Source of the DNA: Clostridium sp. Marseille-P2415
GTDB lineage: Bacteria; Bacillota; Clostridia; Lachnospirales; Lachnospiraceae
Reading direction: 5' to 3'
Assembly (NCBI RefSeq): GCF_900155545.1
Contig: NZ_LT732525.1
Coordinates: 3,065-47,981 of the forward strand
DNA: 44,917 bases
Every line of letters starts with the position of its first letter. The stretch's first letter is position 1. Of this stretch, positions 41,587 to 44,917 are shown piece after piece. The notes under the pieces are model-generated. The model worked only from the letters and a program-made list of their open reading frames with translations, did no database searches and had not been told where the DNA came from. The translations under genes and the position numbers were made by a program.

Positions 41587-44500
41587 CTAGCGGGGAACCT
41601 CCACCATGGCATATGCTTCGATCATATCGTCTTCTTTGACATCATTAAACTTTTCAAAAACAAGACCACATTCGTAACCTGTTGCAACTTCCTTTACATC
41701 ATCCTTAAATCTCTTTAAGGAGACCAGCGGCCCCTCGTAAATCTTTTCACCGTCACGCGTGATGCGGATGCTGCAGCCTCTCTGGAATTTTCCATCCATT
41801 ACATAGGAACCTGCAATGGTACCTACGCCGGAAGCCTTGAAGGTCTGGCGCACAACCGCGTGGCCGATGATCTGCTCTTCGAATACCGGATCAAGCATGC
41901 CCTTCATGGCCGCTTCCACATCCTCGATGGCCTGATAGATCACCTTGTAAAGTCTCATATCCACTTTTTCCCGGTCCGCAATGGATTTTGCTGTCACATC
42001 CGGCCTTACGTTAAAGCCGATGATGATCGCATTGGAAGCGGAAGCCAGGGAAACATCGGATTCATTGATGGCACCTACGCCTCCATGAATCACCTTTACC
42101 ATAACTTCTTCATTGGATAACTTCACAAGGCTCTGTTTTACCGCTTCCACGGATCCCTGTACATCCGCCTTCACAATAATCGGCAGCTCCTTAATATTAC
42201 CGGCCTTGATCTGGCTGAATAAATCATCCAGTGATAACTTAGCTTTTGTATCTTCCAGTAATTTATTCTTCCCTTCGGAAATAAATGTTTCGGCAAAGCT
42301 TCTTGCTTCTTTCTCATTCTCGGTCCCCACCAGGACTTCACCGGCATTGGGAACGTCATTTAAGCCTAAAATCTCAACAGGAGTGGACGGACCTGCCTCT
42401 TTTACCCTGCGGCCCTTATCATCCATCATGGCACGGACTTTTCCGTAGCAGGAGCCGGCAGCCACCGTATCTCCCACATGCAGGGTTCCCTTCTGCACCA
42501 GGACGGTAGCGACCGGGCCTTTGCCCTTATCAAGCTCAGCCTCAATAATAAGTCCTCTTGCCCGGCGGTCCGGGTTGGCCTTTAATTCCTTCACTTCTGC
42601 GGTGAGAAGAATCATTTCCAGAAGTTCTTTGATGCCTTCCTTTGTATGCGCGGAAACCGGTACGAAAACGGTACTTCCTCCCCAATCCTCAGGAATCAGT
42701 TCGTATTCGGATAATTCCTGCTTTACGCGGTCAATGTTGGCACTTGGTTTATCAATTTTATTGATGGCAATGATGATCTCCACACCGGCTGCCTTGGCAT
42801 GGTTAATGGCCTCAACGGTCTGAGGCATCACGCCGTCGTCGGCTGCCACCACAAGGATAGCGATATCAGTGGACTGAGCTCCTCTCATACGCATGGCGGT
42901 AAACGCTTCATGTCCCGGAGTATCTAAGAATGTGATTTTCTGTCCGCTGACTTCAACCGTATAAGCACCGATGTGCTGCGTGATCCCGCCCGCTTCTCTG
43001 GAGGTTACATTGGTCTGACGGATGGCATCGAGAAGAGAAGTCTTTCCATGGTCAACATGGCCCATTACGCAGACAACCGGCGGTCTGGAAACCATATCAG
43101 CCTGATCTTCCTCGGCTTCCTTAAGAAGCTCTTCAATTACATCTACCTTTACTTCCTTTTCGCAGAGAACATCGTATTCCATGGCGATCTCTTCTGCCTG
43201 TTCGAAGTCAATTTCCGTATTGAGCGTAACAATCTTTCCCTGTAAAAACAGCTTCTTTACAATGGCGGACGGCTGAAGTTTCATGTTCTCAGCCAGTTCT
43301 TTGATGGTCAGAACATCCGGAATCGTAATGGTCTTAACTTCTTCCACCTTTGGTTCCACATGCACCGGAGGCTGGATCGGGGTTTTTAATGCCTTTCCGC
43401 CCTTAGCTGCTGGTCTGCCCTTCTTATCATCATCTTTATCTCTCTTATCAAACTTATCATTCTTGTAAGCGTTCTTGGTCGCCCTGTTGCTGGTAGGCTT
43501 TGCCTGGATCGGAGTATCGAAGTTCCCTGTCTTGGGAGCGCCATCTCTGCCGGTACGTGCTCCCTGTGGTCTTCCTCCACGGTTGTCACGGTTATCGCGG
43601 TTGCCCTGGTAGCCTCCCTGACCCTGCGGTCTTCCGTCACGGTTCCCCTGGTAGCCTCCCTGGCCCTGCGGTCTTCCGTCACGGTTTCCCTGATAGCCTC
43701 CCTGGCCCTGCGGTCTCCCATCACGGTTTCCCTGATAGCCTCCCTGGCCCTGCGGTCTTCCATCCCGGTTTCCCTGATAGCCTCCCTGGCCCTGCGGTCT
43801 TCCGTCACGGTTTCCCTGATAGCCTCCCTGGCCCTGCGGTCTTCCGTCACGGTTTCCCTGATAGCCTCCCTGGCCCTGCGGTCTTCCGTCACGGTTTCCC
43901 TGATAGCCTCCCTGGCCCTGCGGTCTTCCGTCACGGTTTCCCTGGTAGCCTCCCTGGCCCTGGGGCCTTCCGTCTCGGTTTCCCTGATAGCCTCCCTGGC
44001 CCTGGGGCCTTCCGTCCCGGTTTCCCTGGTAACCTCCCTGGCCCTGCGGTCTTCCGTCACGGTTTCCCTGGTAACCTCCCTGGCCCTGCGGCCTTCCGTC
44101 TCGGTTCCCCTGATAGCTTCCCTGAGGCCTGTTTCCGCGGTTATCGCGGTTTCCCTGATAACCTCCCTGGCCCTGCGGTCTTCCGCCATCACGGCTGTGC
44201 GGATTCTGTTCCCTTACAAGTTCAGCTGCTGCCGATACGGACTGCTCTGTCACCTGCTGGTTTCTGGCAGCATTGTCTCTGGGTGCGCCACTCTGGCCGG
44301 GAGTCTGGGATGTTCTTCCGTCTCTTCCGTCGCGGCTCTGCTGCGGCCTTCCGTCTCTTCCCTTTTGTCCCTGAGCCGGTCTTGCACCGCTCTGGGGATG
44401 CTGGCCCTGAGGCTTCATCTGTGCGTTCTGCGGCCGGAATACCGCTGCAATCTTTTTCTTCGGCGCGTCGGTCTCATCTCCATCCGGTGCGTCGGAACGT

Positions 44501-44670
44501 GCCGCAGAGGTTCCCCTGTTATGGCCGCCTACTTCTTTTTTTACGATCGATGCCTGTTCATCCGTAATATTGGAAGAACTTTTTAAATTTATATTATGTT
44601 TCTCCAAGATATCCAGTATTTCCTTGCTACTGTCTTTTCCCAGTTCTTTTGCCAGATCATATACTCTCAT
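41587..44670 (-). CDS. infB: Translation initiation factor IF-2 with an extended repeat region
   Basis: IF-2 positions initiator tRNA on the ribosome. The 1,027-aa protein starts with the IF2_N domain ([20 protein letters not shown]), then a long low-complexity arm with 14-residue repeats ([14 protein letters not shown]) at about residues 180-360, a second IF2_N-like segment, and the GTPase core: G1 [15 protein letters not shown]3 DTPGHEAF, G4 NKIDKP. Domains II-IV end [20 protein letters not shown] 44670 has GGAGG 5 nt upstream; the frame open to 44691 is not used. It overlaps the ylxQ stop by 14 nt. The repeats lengthen the linker and are described separately. Confidence 0.96.
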   Translation of the reverse strand: MRVYDLAKELGKDSSKEILDILEKHNINLKSSSNITDEQASIVKKEVGGHNRGTSAARSDAPDGDETDAPKKKIAAVFRPQNAQMKPQGQHPQSGARPAQGQKGRDGRPQQSRDGRDGRTSQTPGQSGAPRDNAARNQQVTEQSVSAAAELVREQNPHSRDGGRPQGQGGYQGNRDNRGNRPQGSYQGNRDGRPQGQGGYQGNRDGRPQGQGGYQGNRDGRPQGQGGYQGNRDGRPQGQGGYQGNRDGRPQGQGGYQGNRDGRPQGQGGYQGNRDGRPQGQGGYQGNRDGRPQGQGGYQGNRDGRPQGQGGYQGNRDGRPQGQGGYQGNRDGRPQGQGGYQGNRDGRPQGQGGYQGNRDNRDNRGGRPQGARTGRDGAPKTGNFDTPIQAKPTSNRATKNAYKNDKFDKRDKDDDKKGRPAAKGGKALKTPIQPPVHVEPKVEEVKTITIPDVLTIKELAENMKLQPSAIVKKLFLQGKIVTLNTEIDFEQAEEIAMEYDVLCEKEVKVDVIEELLKEAEEDQADMVSRPPVVCVMGHVDHGKTSLLDAIRQTNVTSREAGGITQHIGAYTVEVSGQKITFLDTPGHEAFTAMRMRGAQSTDIAILVVAADDGVMPQTVEAINHAKAAGVEIIIAINKIDKPSANIDRVKQELSEYELIPEDWGGSTVFVPVSAHTKEGIKELLEMILLTAEVKELKANPDRRARGLIIEAELDKGKGPVATVLVQKGTLHVGDTVAAGSCYGKVRAMMDDKGRRVKEAGPSTPVEILGLNDVPNAGEVLVGTENEKEARSFAETFISEGKNKLLEDTKAKLSLDDLFSQIKAGNIKELPIIVKADVQGSVEAVKQSLVKLSNEEVMVKVIHGGVGAINESDVSLASASNAIIIGFNVRPDVTAKSIADREKVDMRLYKVIYQAIEDVEAAMKGMLDPVFEEQIIGHAVVRQTFKASGVGTIAGSYVMDGKFQRGCSIRITRDGEKIYEGPLVSLKRFKDDVKEVATGYECGLVFEKFNDVKEDDMIEAYAMVEVPR
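43621..44124. repeat. Twelve tandem 42-bp repeats within infB
   Basis: Units at an exact 42-bp period, first unit at 43621 and last ending about 44124, each encoding [14 protein letters not shown] in the infB frame. Several neighbouring copies are identical or differ by one or two silent bases. The flanks contain shorter degenerate units ([27 protein letters not shown]). Antisense frames through the repeats give long, spurious ORFs. Confidence 0.95.
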
Positions 44671-44917
44671 GCTTTCCTCCATTCTGTGCACGCTCTACAG
44701 CACATACCGGTAGATGTGAAGGCTCTTTTTCACAATCACTATCGGCCTTTGTATTCATTAGTTTCACGACTGCCTTTGCAAACCCATTATCCACGATAGC
44801 GAGAGACGCCCTCATCTCCCTGCCCATAGCGTGGCCCAGTTCATCCTTACTTGCGAAGAAGTAGAGTGGAACCTTATAGTAAGTACACATATTGGTAAAC
44901 ATCTTTCTGGTATTATC
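44657..44917 (-). CDS. rplGA: L7Ae-like ribosomal protein YlxQ, C-terminal part (cut by the window edge)
   Basis: Only the last 86 codons are visible; the start lies beyond the window. The L7Ae/L30e fold segment [20 protein letters not shown] and [20 protein letters not shown] match the YlxQ family, which sits between nusA/ylxR and infB in Firmicutes. The C-terminal tail is divergent and Cys/Lys-rich. It overlaps the infB start by 14 nt. Confidence 0.88.
   Translation of the reverse strand, partial: DNTRKMFTNMCTYYKVPLYFFASKDELGHAMGREMRASLAIVDNGFAKAVVKLMNTKADSDCEKEPSHLPVCAVERAQNGGKHESI

Noticed and set aside
43621-44124. Tandem repeat as a CRISPR array
   Set aside because: The units are contiguous and coding with no unique spacers; the period is a multiple of three within infB.
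43386-44567. Long open frames in other frames through the infB repeat (268 aa minus, 355 aa plus)
   Set aside because: Both are shadows of the 42-bp repeat: period-matched frames stay open by necessity, have Arg/Glu- or Pro/Gly-rich translations, and lack ribosome binding sites.

Overview
The window looks like chromosomal DNA of a Gram-positive anaerobe in the Clostridia, most likely family Lachnospiraceae (a Lacrimispora/Enterocloster-type genome). This is inferred from Shine-Dalgarno-led genes, many lipoprotein binding proteins, an IF2 gene with a Gly/Gln/Arg repeat, a nupNOPQ-like nucleoside transporter, and the absence of Gram-negative envelope genes. Most of the window is ordinary core genome; the accessory parts are the left 5 kb, a Wadjet-like operon and a low-GC secreted protease gene.

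Left end (1-4970): an almost complete ISL3-family insertion sequence with 22-bp terminal inverted repeats, its transposase split by a +1 frame change at an A8 tract; a short remnant resembling an ISLre2/UPF0236 transposase; an XRE-type regulator with a helical-repeat tail; a MerR/TipAS regulator that has lost the start of its DNA-binding domain beside a quasi-palindrome; and a compact type I toxin-antitoxin locus (31-aa membrane peptide plus an overlapping convergent RNA, each with a clear promoter).

Housekeeping middle: guaA; uvrA under a LexA-like box; a lipoprotein with DUF3298-like and YARHG domains; a lipoprotein with three SGAT-type putative flavinylation motifs; a three-gene jetA-jetB-jetC (SMC-like Wadjet) operon without an adjacent jetD; ftsH; and a nucleoside ABC importer (binding lipoprotein, ATPase, two permeases). 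The jet operon has an unusual leader: a strong promoter, a 9-codon ORF with its own ribosome binding site, and an intrinsic terminator whose 5' arm lies inside that ORF, which suggests translation-coupled attenuation. The nucleoside operon also has a leader terminator.

Right half, plus strand: pyrG, then a complete branched-chain amino acid ABC importer (livJ-livH-livM-livG-livF), then an AT-rich gap and a secreted M6-like metalloprotease with a C-terminal discoidin-like domain. Right end, minus strand: a secreted SH3/NlpC-P60 hydrolase and the translation/RNA operon ylxQ-infB-rbfA-nrnA-truB-ribF, with 12 exact-period 42-bp repeats inside infB. The window ends inside ylxQ.
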